Part shown: in pieces, positions 11,823 through 24,400 of the stretch | Layout: each line of letters opens with the position of its first letter | How positions within the stretch are numbered: position 1 is the stretch's first letter | Assembly: GCA_032209605.1 (NCBI GenBank) | Contig: JASFXZ010000032.1 | Coordinates: 6,449,722 to 6,513,721 of the forward strand | DNA: 64,000 nt | Direction of reading: 5' to 3' | Source of the DNA: Mactromeris polynyma | Taxonomy: Eukaryota; Mollusca; Bivalvia; Venerida; Mactridae | Made by a program: the position numbers and the translations under genes | Notes under the pieces: generated by a model | What the model was told of the DNA's origin: nothing | Databases searched by the model: none | Seen by the model: only the letters and a program-made list of their open reading frames with translations

Positions 11823-13146
11823 AAACATCGCCACTTAGTTTCATCATTAATCACCTATTAGGACTTACCAAACTGGACCAAACTTTATCGTCCCATCCTT
11901 TTCTCAAGTACTAAGTTTAGTATACGCGCTCTTTTTAGTATCAAGATCTAACCAGATATGCAAATTTAGAATCAACCACGTGCACATTTCTTTGACTAAC
12001 ATTTGTTCTCTCATCACATGCACATGCGCACTTAAATGTATTAATCGGCAAAGTTCGGATACTTCCGTAACGTACGTGTCTGCTATTAAACATAAGGGAT
12101 CCGAGGTATGCCGATTACGTAATACTACTACATGTACTAAGTTGTACTACTTATTCCTGGGACCAATATGGTCTCAGATAATACAATGACTATGTAATAA
12201 ACTCTTTTTTTAAGGTAACGCATTAAGATATGCACGTAAAAACATAAACTTATTTCACAAGAGTCATTCATACATGTTTAAAGTATTACATAAATTACAA
12301 AGAGTGAGCATTATTTAAATTTCGAAAGTCAGTAGAACGAAGACATTGTAAATATAATATGATACGCCAATTCGAAAGAAAGTTTGCTGATTCACAGCAT
12401 TAAAAGCTAATTCTACGTGTGCGTGCTCGTCGGAACAATTTATTTTCTAAATACACAATGTATAACTTGATAGCATTTTAATTCAGTTGCAAGCAAATAT
12501 ACCGTGAACCGGATACGATTGACGTAAAAACACCAACAATGACTGGCTTCTTTGAAACGGATGTATTTTACCAATTAGAAGCTGATTGATACTGTATACG
12601 AAATTAATGGTATTTTCACACAAGTGCATTGAATCGTGCGGATAATTTATTTCAATCACATTATTGTTGATCCTGTGAGAAAACAGTTCTAACTACGCAA
12701 GTGAAGTGTTGTACCCTACCTATCGGATATCACAGGTTGATGAACTAATACTGGTCCGAAGTGCCAACCCACCGGTATTATCTGAGTTTCTGAAATGCTA
12801 CGGAATACAGTTTCATAATATTTGATTTGTAGTAAGCCATACCATTTAGGATTCAAATAAACTCAACTATCGAGAATATACTCTGATTTCATTAATCCAA
12901 GAAGGGATAATAAACTCTTATACTTATTCAGTTAGCTGCCCTTTAATTCAATAAACAAGTCGATAAAATGAAGAATTATTGAGAATATGTCAATGCTAAC
13001 CTTTTAAAAATTACGTGCATCATTTCAGGTCAATTTGTCACTGTGTTTTGAATATTCTTGGAGTACAGAATAGCGAGTTCGCTAGTTTTACCGATACATG
13101 TGTATAGATTACCAGGTTGTGGATTATGTTTCATCGCATGTCGACT
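11823..13146. other. Non-coding stretch, nothing recognised
   Basis: No gene, RNA or clear repeat family was identified. The sequence is AT-rich, and the open frame at 11980-12189 has no motif or splice context. Confidence 0.4.
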
Positions 13147-13482
13147 CAGGGCTCTAGAAATCCACTAGCCCGACGTCCCGGACTAGTCACTAATGCTGAA
13201 TCGGGCTACCAACAGTTGAGTTGAATTTAGTCCAGGAAAGGTCTGTTTTTTAAGCTAACCAACATCAGCAATTGTTCAGTTGTAAGTCAAACCTTAGAAT
13301 CCAACAAAAAACATACATGTGATTATTAATTTTAGATTGTGGAGCTATCATTGTGTATGTGTATTTTTTACTAAATTGACCGATATTCGCGGACATCTAG
13401 CTTTCTATGTCAGACAAGTCAAATTTAACATTTCAATTAGTCCGGGACAAGAGTGTCTTTGAAAAAATAGTCTAGAGTCCTG
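13147..13482. mobile_element. CAGGG-ended MITE (hAT-like), copy 1
   Basis: This is a 336-bp element starting CAGGGCTCTAGAAATCCAC and ending TCTAGAGTCCTG, so the outer 12 bp form an inverted repeat with one mismatch. A close copy in the same orientation lies at 41314-41644, and a shorter one at 34912-35106. The CAGGG ends suggest a hAT-derived MITE. No convincing 8-bp target duplication was seen around this copy. Confidence 0.6.
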
Positions 13483-13757
13483 TTGAATCATATGTCGGTA
13501 AACAAGGAAGAACATTTGACTGATGTAAACGAACGTTGAATTCAATTATAAAGCATACACATATTCGAGGCATGTCAAAATATCTAAAGAGAATATTCAT
13601 TGTAACTGTACCTGCTATCATTTGAATAGTTATAAGGTACTTCCCTAGTTTCAACATAGATAACAAAATCTTAAGTGCACGTCTTGGTTATAAGCTTTTT
13701 TTATTTTACAAACTACTTCAACATATTACAGATCTATCTCGATGACTGCTTCCTGTG

Positions 13758-13865
13758 TAACTTACCGGTCAGCACTCACGCCTAATTCTGGAATTGTGAA
13801 ATTCACGGTTCATCCTCGCCAAGGGTGAGATTCGAACCCACGTCCTACGGATCTTGTTCACTTAA
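13758..13865 (-). repeat. tRNA-related SINE-like unit
   Basis: On the minus strand the segment contains GTGGGTTCGAATCTCACCC, a good RNA polymerase III B box, followed by a GGCGAGGATGAACCGTGAAT core typical of molluscan SINE tails. The A-box half is poorly preserved. It does not fold as a complete tRNA, so it is called a SINE fragment. Confidence 0.45.
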
Positions 13866-14273
13866 AGTCACGTGTTCCTAATATTCGTCTGTGCAGACTA
13901 CTATTTATTTCTTCACATTAGTTCTTAGAACTTTCAAGCTATTTCTTTTTATTTGTCAATACATGTATTAAACTTCGTGCCGTAATATGAGTGTTATAAC
14001 AAATACAGTGTAATCACATTAGAGCTATCATCCTTTTGGAGACGCAATATTTAGCTGCGTTTTGAGTTTTTTGCTTTAGAGATGTTAATTTGATAGTATA
14101 ATTAATAGAAAAATGATACTATTTACGAGTGGTTGTTGCTGAAGAGAGGGCGGGCTTGGGGAAATTGCATTGTATTATACTGTTAAATTACGCGTTGAAG
14201 ATTGGGTAATCCCAAATACTATAAGTCTTTATTATAAGTATAGACATGGTTTATATGTCCGTGGTATAAGATG

Positions 14274-14577
14274 GTTCCCACATTTACAATTTCTGAATAG
14301 ACAGCCATATTGATTGGCAAATATCTTTAAAGTTTATAGGGAATATTATGTAAACCATGCTAAAATAATAAGATATATAAAACTAACTTATTCATTACGC
14401 TCATGTGGTCAGATGACTCAGAAATTGAAGACAAAGTGGTTGTCACAAGCGAATTCTCTTGGTATTTTCTCAATTATCACATACTTTGGAATTACTCCTA
14501 TAAGTGCTTATCAGTTTTGCCTATCAAACTGACTGATGATTAAGAAAAAGGGAGGTAAATATTGTAGACGTAGGAGC
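14274..14577. mobile_element. MITE with 38-bp TIR family, diverged copy
   Basis: The left end is GTTCCCACATTTACAATTTC; the right end contains GGGAGGTAAATATTGTAGAC. The interior aligns over nearly its whole length with the better preserved element at 16391-16725 (shared blocks around TATTCATTACGCTCATGTGG and ATTACTCCTATAA). The 72-codon open frame inside is not conserved between copies. Confidence 0.6.
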
Positions 14578-14693
14578 TATCTATTCATTATTATTAGTAT
14601 CGTTATTAGTCAGTCCCATCACGTGGAATCTCTCCGAACTTTACTGGCATACTTACACCTGTCGTCATGGTGACAATTTACTAAATCAGTCAT

Positions 14694-14971
14694 TAGTTTT
14701 ACTATGAATCCGATGAGCTGAGAAATATGTGCATTGTTGAAAGTGATGCTTTACGATATTTAAATAAAGAAACAGATAGCGCCAGCTTGGCGCGTAGGCC
14801 GCCAGAATAGAAAAGAACAGTACCGGATGCTTGTATGTATGTGGCTTTATGAAACTTGTAAGAAATGTGGCAATGCAGTGTTGTAGAGTCATCTGCATCA
14901 AGGCAAGTACCACCGGTTTTCTTATATCTATAACTAAGGATATTTTGGCAAACAAGACTTTGTATCTTTAA
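14694..14971. mobile_element. piggyBac-like TTAA MITE, diverged copy
   Basis: It shares the family centre (a block resembling GCTAACTCGGCACGTAGGTC, then GTAAGAAATGTGGCAATGCAG) with the copies at 20786, 44481 and 49650. The right end reaches TTAA at 14968-14971. The left TTAA end is not preserved. The overlapping minus-strand open frames here are not genes. Confidence 0.45.
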
Positions 14972-15468
14972 GCGGAACGTGTTAAGATTTTTTAGAAAGC
15001 CGACCAGAGGACACAGTACAATCACTTGGAAGAAGAAGAAGAAGGCACTAAAGTGAATCTATTTCCATATACACGCTCATCACGTAGCGGATGTAATGGT
15101 GTTTTATTGCTAATTAAATACAATTTCCTCGCAGTCGGTTAATTTTGATAATGATTTCCAACCACAAAGATTATATTTTCTACTTTACTTCATTTTAAAT
15201 ATATTGCGAAACAGTGTTTTTAAGGAATGTCAATGTACATGTAATGGACAAATCAATCATGATTAATGTTTGACTCAGTTTTACTAATTTTGAGTATGAC
15301 CATCAAATCGATTGTCATAGTTGACCACACCCTGACGCCACACGACACGCCTGGAAAATAACGGTCTGAACGGGTTTTAAGCTCTACTATTACTCTTCAC
15401 AGAGGAGGTTTTTCAATTTTCTTCCTGTCATTTTTCTACGCTTGATAATTTGTTTATTTTTTGTCACA

Positions 15469-18400
15469 ATGAGTCGTTCAGGCACGGAAACGAAAGACAC
15501 GTGAGTTCAATTCATTTCCATTTTCGTATCTAATCAGTATTTATTCATATCCGCATGTCATTTTCTCGCTACTTGCTTGAAAGGAGAAAATAGTGATCTG
15601 TCTTCATGCTTCAACATGTTTGTTTTGATTTTGTCAGTCCCTGTTTCCTGCTTTCTTGATGGTATTTTGCTAATCGCGCTTGGTTTGTCTTATTTCTGCT
15701 TCAAAAGTTAAAATATATTTTACACTGCTTCCACTGAACAAAATGCATGAAAAATGCCATCCTTACTGCAATAGCTTGATTGAAGTAAAATCAAGGGGAA
15801 AAAGTGGCTTGATCAAGTTGATGTGGGGCTCAAATCCATGACCCATAAACACTAGTACGGCGCTGTACTGACAGAGCTAACCGGGCGGCCATCTCACCCC
15901 ACACCATTACATGATTTTTATTTTACATCGTGGAACAGGTTATCGCAACTTTTATTAACTTCTCTTTATGACTGCTATCTGCGTTCGCAACCTGTCTCAG
16001 TACTTAATTCAGGAGTATTGAATTTAAACTTACATATTTTACAAAGATTGCGAATCCAGTTGTCATATTATTGTCAAATTCTGGGATCAAGAAGTTAATG
16101 ATTAAATCTGTGATCAAACTCCGTACCAAATTCCTGACTCAAACTTTCTACCTTCGAGTAAGGCATTCTACCCCTGGACGATTATGCCTCCCTTAGCAAT
16201 TATGAAGATTGCTGAAGCATTTCATTTATGGCAAGAACTTAACTAACAATCTCCAGTTAAGGATTGTGGCCAATATGCATCCATTGTTTATCAAGTAATG
16301 AAGTATGCAAGCCATATTACTTGTATGCATTTTGTTGCTTTGTTGAACAGCTGTCTCGATAACCTTTGCTTGTTTCATAGTTCAGGCTTAGTTCTCACAT
16401 CTACAATATTTACCTCCCTTGTTCTGAATTGTCAGCCATTTTGATAGACAAATTTCCTTGAAGTTTATGGGGAATATAATGTAAACGATGATAAACTAAT
16501 CTGATACATAAAAATATCTTATTCATTATGCTCATGTGGGCATTTGGCTCAGTAAGATAGAGAAAAAGTGGTTGTCATATGCAAATTTTCTTGCTATTTT
16601 CTCAATTCTAATATATTTGGAAATTACTCCTATAACTTATAAGGGCTTTATCAGTTTTGCCTATCAATATAATCAAATAGCCGACACTTCAGAACAAGGG
16701 AGGTAAATGTTGTAGATGTGGGAACTATATATACACAGCTTTCATTATGTATGTATTATATAATGTAACTGTATCTATAACTGCTAAGATGACAGTGACT
16801 GAAATTTGTTTTTAGGGGGGGGGTAGGGGCCGAATCGTGACTGGTTGAAACGTATTGTGTACGAATGTTTTTCAATAGTCTAGACCATCAGACGCCTGCA
16901 TCTGATAATGCTGGATCATTGAAGCTTTGATCAGAGCAGCTGAGTGATTAATCTTTTGACATGACTTCCAACCCCCGGCAAATCTTCAGGATTGAGAATA
17001 TTCAGCTGTTAGAACCCCCATTGTTTGTTATTAAGAAGTAAATGATCAGATAATATTTCAATATATATAGAACGCCATTTATAATGCTAATTTTAGCTAT
17101 TTTTGTTTGCTATACTTAACATATAGGTTCACATGGACAGCAGTTTCCTTGGTTAAAATCTTTTCAGAGTTCACAATACCTGACTAATTTTTGCTTAATG
17201 ACTTGATGTTTAAAATGTTACTCAAAAGCATTGAAGGTCAAAAAGATACAAGGAAGATAAGCTGCATCTCCCATTAGATGTACAAATAGCATGGGATACA
17301 AAGATCTTTTGCAATCAACATCTTGAACAAATTATCTGGTATTACATAATCTCACTGGTGGGTCCTACCCTTTAAATGATGACATACATTGTCCTAAATG
17401 TGTATTACAGTAGAAGTGGGGCCATATCTAAATAATGATTCCCATGTAATTGAAGTTGGGGAGTTGCCAGTTTCAGTTTCCTCCAGCACTCGAATTGCTC
17501 TGACACTCTGCCCTTTTAGCTATAGCTGGTGACCCTGCATTGAATAATTATAATCAGTCTTTCAATATTTTGAATTTATTCAAACAGCACAGACCCCTTG
17601 AACTCGACCTCACCTCCAGTGGAGATTGTACCAGTGGAAGGTACACCTCCCTTACAAATGTTGTAAGTCAGTCACTGTACTGTAGTGTGAGTTGATGTGT
17701 AGAAATTTGTCTAACCTCACATCTTGTGTATCCTATTGTAAATAACCCCTCATTTGACTTTTCACTTCATATATATCATTATATATGTAGCTGTAGTAAC
17801 ATTTATTTAATTTATAGAATGTAGAGACTTCTAGGTATTTTGTTTATGTTTGTTCTTTCTGGGTATGGATATATAATGGTGTAAATTGTGGCCACGGTCA
17901 GACTTGTCTTAAAAAATGTTGTAACTGCTTTCTCCTCTACATTGCTAAAAAGTATGTATATGGTATTTTAAATTATTCTTGTGAATGATATTTTACCCCA
18001 TTATTACTTAGTCCTTCGGACATAATGCCGTCCTCTTCTATATTTTTGTATTTATTACAATCTCAAAATGTTAGTTATTTGAATTATTTTTCATGTATTT
18101 CTTAGTTGCAATTCTGATAACCACAAACTTTATTTTCATGCAGCACATAGAATGACTAATTATTTGAATTATTTTTCATGTATTTTTTAGTTGCAATTCT
18201 GATAACCACAAACTTTATTTTCATGCAGCACATAGAATGACTAACCATGTTTTATATCCCATGTTATATTTTATAGTGACGAGACTTTACGACCCCCTGT
18301 TCCTTCTGTGTTAATACCAGTCTACAAGAGGTGAAAAAAATCGCATGCTGAGTAATTGTAGTGTTTAACACAGCATTATACTTACGATTTTATACTCATG

Positions 18401-21400
18401 ATTTTCAGTTTGGGCATATTTTCAGGCACATTACTCTCAAGTCCCTGTTTATTGTTATTTTTGCAAAGTTATTGGACCTTAGCGTGTGAATCAGAAATTA
18501 GGTGCAAGTGTATGTCACACACAGCACATAGAGCACTTTCACTCAGTTCTTTGAGGAAGTGGACCACAAAGACTACTCAGCAATCCGTACACATTGATAA
18601 CCACTTAGCACTCTAAAATCTCCACTCTCACAAGCAGCTGAGTAAATTTTGAGAGCTGAGTGCATCAGTGACATCTATAGGTCTGGGGCCCGAGCCCTGA
18701 TCTCCCAAAGCATCTCAATTTAAGCTAAATCTCATCTCAAATGGTTGAGATTTTCCTCATCTGAGACCGGACTCAAAATCAGTTTTACAAAACGGAACAG
18801 ATGAGACAAGTTTTTTTTTATCTCAAATTCTTTTCAAGAGATTCAAATGAGATTTATTTCAATCTCTGACATATTGAGCTGAGATTTCTATCTGAGATGC
18901 TTTGCGAGATTGGGACCAGGTGAGATAATTTCACACCCATGTGATGGTCAGGCTTTCTTGGCAAACTCTGATGAATTTAAGTTTATTTTATTGACTATGT
19001 AATTGATAATGTAAGTATGTATGGAAAAAGCTGGGCTAAGGACACACTACTTGGTTATAACAATGATGAACCAGTTGATATATATTCAGGGATGAATGAC
19101 TTCTAATACAGTCACGTAGACATACTTTCTGAAAGCACAATTGATCGAGGACAATACCAAGTGCGTGAGATAATATGTTTTCTAAAGAAAGCACTTAAGT
19201 CCTAATCAAGTTTAATTATTGTACTACTGGTTTGTAATGACTTCATTAGTTAGTCGGTGTACTTTCAGAAAGGCATTGACCCGTTAGTTTGTTTTAAGAC
19301 TACATTCTCTCCACTTATGACAGAGTTTACGGAGAATACAAGCATGTATATACATAAATGTAAAGTTTAAAAAACACAAGTGTATTCAGGGGTGTAATTT
19401 TTCTGCTGATCCACGGAGTTCCAAGGATTGAGGTTTCCCAGAGGTCGATCTTGTAAAACACATAAGTCCTTGGAAGGACAAAATATAACTCAAAATTTGA
19501 TAATCGTCAGGGTTGTGAAAACTGGTGACAATCGTATATATTCCTTGTTTTAAGTTACTAAGCTATGCCACGAAAGGTGAATTTGTCTCTATATTCTATG
19601 AAATTAGGCTATTTAATAGTAAAATTTGGGGGGAAAAGGATCAAAATGGCCATTGAGATTCAGCACCAAGGTGGAACCCCTGTTTTTAATTATGTAGTCA
19701 TACATTATATATTTCACATCTTTTATGTTATTTGTGTTTTTTTCTTTCTAATTCATGTGTGAGTGTGTTTGTTTGTATTGTGTTTTTTTCTAATTCTCAC
19801 TGACACATCCATGGTTTGATGCTACACTGTTGTAACTGTTCCAAAATTAGTGTATTACGTTACAAGACATTGCATAATATTGAAAACATTTAGGGACTCC
19901 ATAGGCTGACTTAGATCCGCTGCTATACCAGGAGCTGCCCCCCCCCTGCCGACGACGTAAATTGCTGGATCTGCGCATGTTCCTAATACAAATAATTAAG
20001 TCAAATTTATGTATAGTTTTTGTCGTTACTTACAGTGTTTCTGACAATATTTATATTTAAACTGGTGTGTCACTCTAGTTAGGACTCAATATGACACAAT
20101 AACGTAAGTTTAATTAGGGTTGTCATTGATACAATCCATATCGATGTATCGACAAACTTTGCTGTTGATCAATATTCGATACACACAAATATCGTTATTA
20201 TGGCAGGAAAATACAGGATAATGGATACTGTCTAAACATTTGCTAAAATAACGTAATGTTTCTTAGTAGATGACGGCCTGTATGACTCCTAGTAGATGGT
20301 GGCCTGTTAAACAGTTCTCTAGTGGATAGTGCATTCCGAATGTTGGCAATATAATAAAAAAGTTAAAAATATGGATTAATTACTTAAATGGTATCTAATT
20401 ATCATAAAAATACAAGTTGAACATTACATTATGTAGGGCATACACACATAAACATACAGAAATTTATAATTTAATAGTCTATTTAAAGGAAATGAAAAAC
20501 ATGAGCAATATACCCTCTTTCAATATGTTTATATCGTTGATATTCAAAAGTTTGAATCAATGACGGCCCTAAGTTCAATCAAAGGAAAGTTTTATGATGT
20601 ATGTGTTGTTTTTATATATTCAATGATCTACAGCCTTTTTGTCCCGATTGTACGATATTAAATATAGCTTTAATTGAATATTGTAAAATATTTTATGATA
20701 AGTTAGTAGATATAAATCTCTAGATCAGATTCGCAATGTGGTGCTTTCTGCACAAATATATTATATTCACTCTACTGATTGAATGTTAAAGGTAGATAAT
20801 CTTATTTTTTATCAAAATAATATGAATAATAATTTTGAGATAATGGCTTAATGACTTCATACAGACATATCCTTAAACACTGCGTTATAAATTCACTTAA
20901 AAGTTCCATGGATCTGTGAAACGTGAATCCAATACAGTGCTGGTGCTAACTTAGTGCGTAGGTCAGGATAGAAAATACCAGTATCAGACACTTGTTTTGG
21001 AAAACATATAAGAAAAGTGACATTGCAGTATTGAAGAGTACATCTGTATGAAGACATTTACTACTGATTTTCACATATTTACGATTTAGCATTTTTTTAC
21101 AAAATATTGAGAGTATCTACCTGTAAGGAGTATATTTATCATGTACACTTAATTTATTCATTATTTATTGAATTATTTGAACTTTCAGTGAGAATCAGTC
21201 GAAATTTATACAGGACAGAATCACAGCTGTTGAGAAAAGTTTCGGTCAGATGTGCGAGACGTTTTCATCTTACACACGAAAAACAGCCAGACTTCGTGAT
21301 AAAGGTATGATTATGACATTGTGTACTTCCTCATTACACGTTACCGCTGTTTTTATAGCTGTGATTCATGCCAAAAAGTATATATTTTCTCAATCTGAAT

Positions 21401-24400
21401 GCAAAAATTCCTAATAAATCTGAAGAAAAGGTTTTGGTTCAATTGAGCCAAAATTGACTAAGTAAGAGAGTTTTCTCTCACTGGCAGTTTATATAAATGG
21501 CAATTGTTGATTAATGTATCACTACATTCTTAACTTTTAGTCCTAATATTTTGCTGTAATTGCTAGAATTTTTTTCACAATTTCTAAGATTAACATACAA
21601 AAATCCCAATTTAAAGGTAAGGGTCATTTCCCAAAATAGCCAAAATAATCTCTGTAATTGTCTTTGTCTTTGCACTGATTGGGGACGATGGCTTGGCTCT
21701 TTCAAAGGGTAAAATAGGGGGAAGTTTTTTCATCTAACCTTGTATTTATTGATTTTCAGTGATGCTTTAAAGATTAGTCAAAGGGAAATCACTCTTTTAT
21801 AACTTTTGCTGTGTTTAAAATATTGTTGATGGTCGTGGGAATTGTTATCAAAATCAGGTAAAAAAAGTATAGCCCATTTTACCAAAGAAAATACTGTGTA
21901 GTGGCTGAACTTTACATGGAGGAGAATGGGCCATAGTCTGACCCCTAATTGGACAAAAAAGCCATTGTTTGATAATATCTTTACTGATTGGTTTTCTTAT
22001 AAACCAGTACATCATTTTTGTCTGTTTTCTTTTTTAGGGGACCAGGTGTCAAAAGATTTGGTGACATATGTCGATGGCGAAACATTAAATCCTTCAGCAA
22101 AACAATACTTTACAGAATTCGCACAAAATTTGTCAGCGATACAGGATTACAGAAATGCGCAAGTTAGTTCATTTGGTTTTTATCTAAAAATCTTACTTCT
22201 TAACAAATTAATAATACAATTTATGCCTTTTAATAAGGTCAATATGAACAATTATTGACTTGGTAAAAGTAACCGGTCCTCGGTCAGTATCACTTTTCCT
22301 ACATGTTGGTCAATAAATAGACTTTGATATGAGCAATTATCGACCAGGAAAATGATTCACCAACTGTCATTATCACTTTTCCTACATGTTGCTCAATAAA
22401 TAGGCTTTGATATGAGCAATTATCGACCAGGAAAATGATTCACCAACTGTCATTATCACTTTTCCTACATGTTGCTCAATAAATAGGCTTTGATATGAGC
22501 AATTATCGACCAGGAAAATGATTCACCAACTGTCATTATCACTTTTCCTACATGTTGCTCAATAAATAGGCTTTGATATGAGCAATTATCGACCAGGAAA
22601 ATGATTCACCAACTGTCATTATCACTTTTCCTACATGTTGCTCAATAAATAGGCTTTGATATGAGCAATTATCGACCAGGAAAATGATTCACCAACTGTC
22701 ATTATCACTTTTCCTACATGTTGCTCAATAAATAGGCTTTGATATGAGCAATTATCGACCAGGAAAATGATTCACCAACTGTCATTATCACTTTTCCTAC
22801 ATGTTGGTCAATAAATAGGCTTTGATATGAGCAATTATCGACCAGGAAAATGATTCACCAACTGTCATTATCACTTTTCCTACATGTTGCTCAATAAATA
22901 GGCTTTGATATGAGCAATTATCGACCAGGAAAATGATTCACCAACTGTCATTATCACTTTTCCTACATGTTGGTCAATAAATAGACTTTGATATGAGCAA
23001 TTATCGACCAGGAAAATGATTCACCCTCCGTCATTATCACTTTTCCTACATGTTGGTCAATAAATAGGCTTTGATATGAGCAATTATCGACCAGGAAAAT
23101 GATTCACCAACTGTCATTATCACTTTTCCTACATGTTGGTCAATAAATAGACTTTGATATGAGCAATTATCGACCAGGAAAATGATTCACCAACTGTCAT
23201 TATCACTTTTCCTACATGTTGCTCAATAAATAGGCTTTGATATGAGCAATTATCGACCAGGAAAATGATTCACCAACTGTCATTATCACTTTTCCTACAT
23301 GTTGGTCAATAAATAGACTTTGATATGAGCAATTATCGACCAGGAAAATGATTCACCAACTGTCATTATCACTTTTCCTACATGTTGGTCAATAAATAGA
23401 CTTTGATATGAGCAATTATCGACCAGGAAAATGATTCACCAACTGTCATTATCACTTTTCCTACATGTTGGTCAATAAATAGACTTTGATATGAGCAATT
23501 ATCGACCAGGAAAATGATTCACCAACTGTCATTATCACTTTTCCTACATGTTGGTCAATAAATAGACTTTGATATGAGCAATTATCGACCAGGAAAATGA
23601 TTCACCAACTGTCATTATCACTTTTCCTACATGTTGGTCAATAAATAGACTTTGATATGAGCAATTATCGACCAGGAAAATGATTCACCAACTGTCATTA
23701 TCACTTTTCCTACATGTTGGTCAATAAATAGACTTTGATATGAGCAATTATCGACCAGGAAAATGATTCACCAACTGTCATTATCACTTTTCCTACATGT
23801 TGGTCAATAAATAGACTTTGATATGAGCAATTATCGACCAGGAAAATGATTCACCAACTGTCATTATCACTTTTCCTACATGTTGGTCAATAAATAGACT
23901 TTGATATGAGCAATTATCGACCAGGAAAATGATTCACCAACTGTCATTATCACTTTTCCTACATGTTGGTCAATAAATAGACTTTGATATGAGCAATTAT
24001 CGACCAGGAAAATGATTCACCAACTGTCATTATCACTTTTCCTACTAAGTCTTGTTGGTCAATAAATTGATCAATAAACCTCACTTAAAGATCACTTTAA
24101 AATCAAGACCTCCTCATTAATAATTATAAGACCATATTGTCATGAACCAGTTTTACATTTTGCTTCAATATTAAATGTTCAACTCAGTTTTCAGGCCACC
24201 TTACAACCAAGACTGACCTTCTTCAGTTCTAGAGGTGGTCTTATTGTTGAGGGTTCACTGTATATATCCGCTTATTACAGGTTACACGTTTAGAAACTAA
24301 AGTACAGCATCCATTGAGTAATTACGGACTTAAATGTAAACATACAAAAGCCGATTTAAAAGCCGCATTTGCTGCACGGGACAAAGAACAAAAAATACGC

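Noticed and set aside
21926..22258. 110-codon open frame around 22.1 kb
   Set aside because: It is CIBAR-A exon 5 read with its flanking introns; only 22038-22162 is coding.
22281..24056. CRISPR-like regular array
   Set aside because: The whole 83-bp unit is repeated with no unique spacers, and the genome is eukaryotic. It is a satellite.
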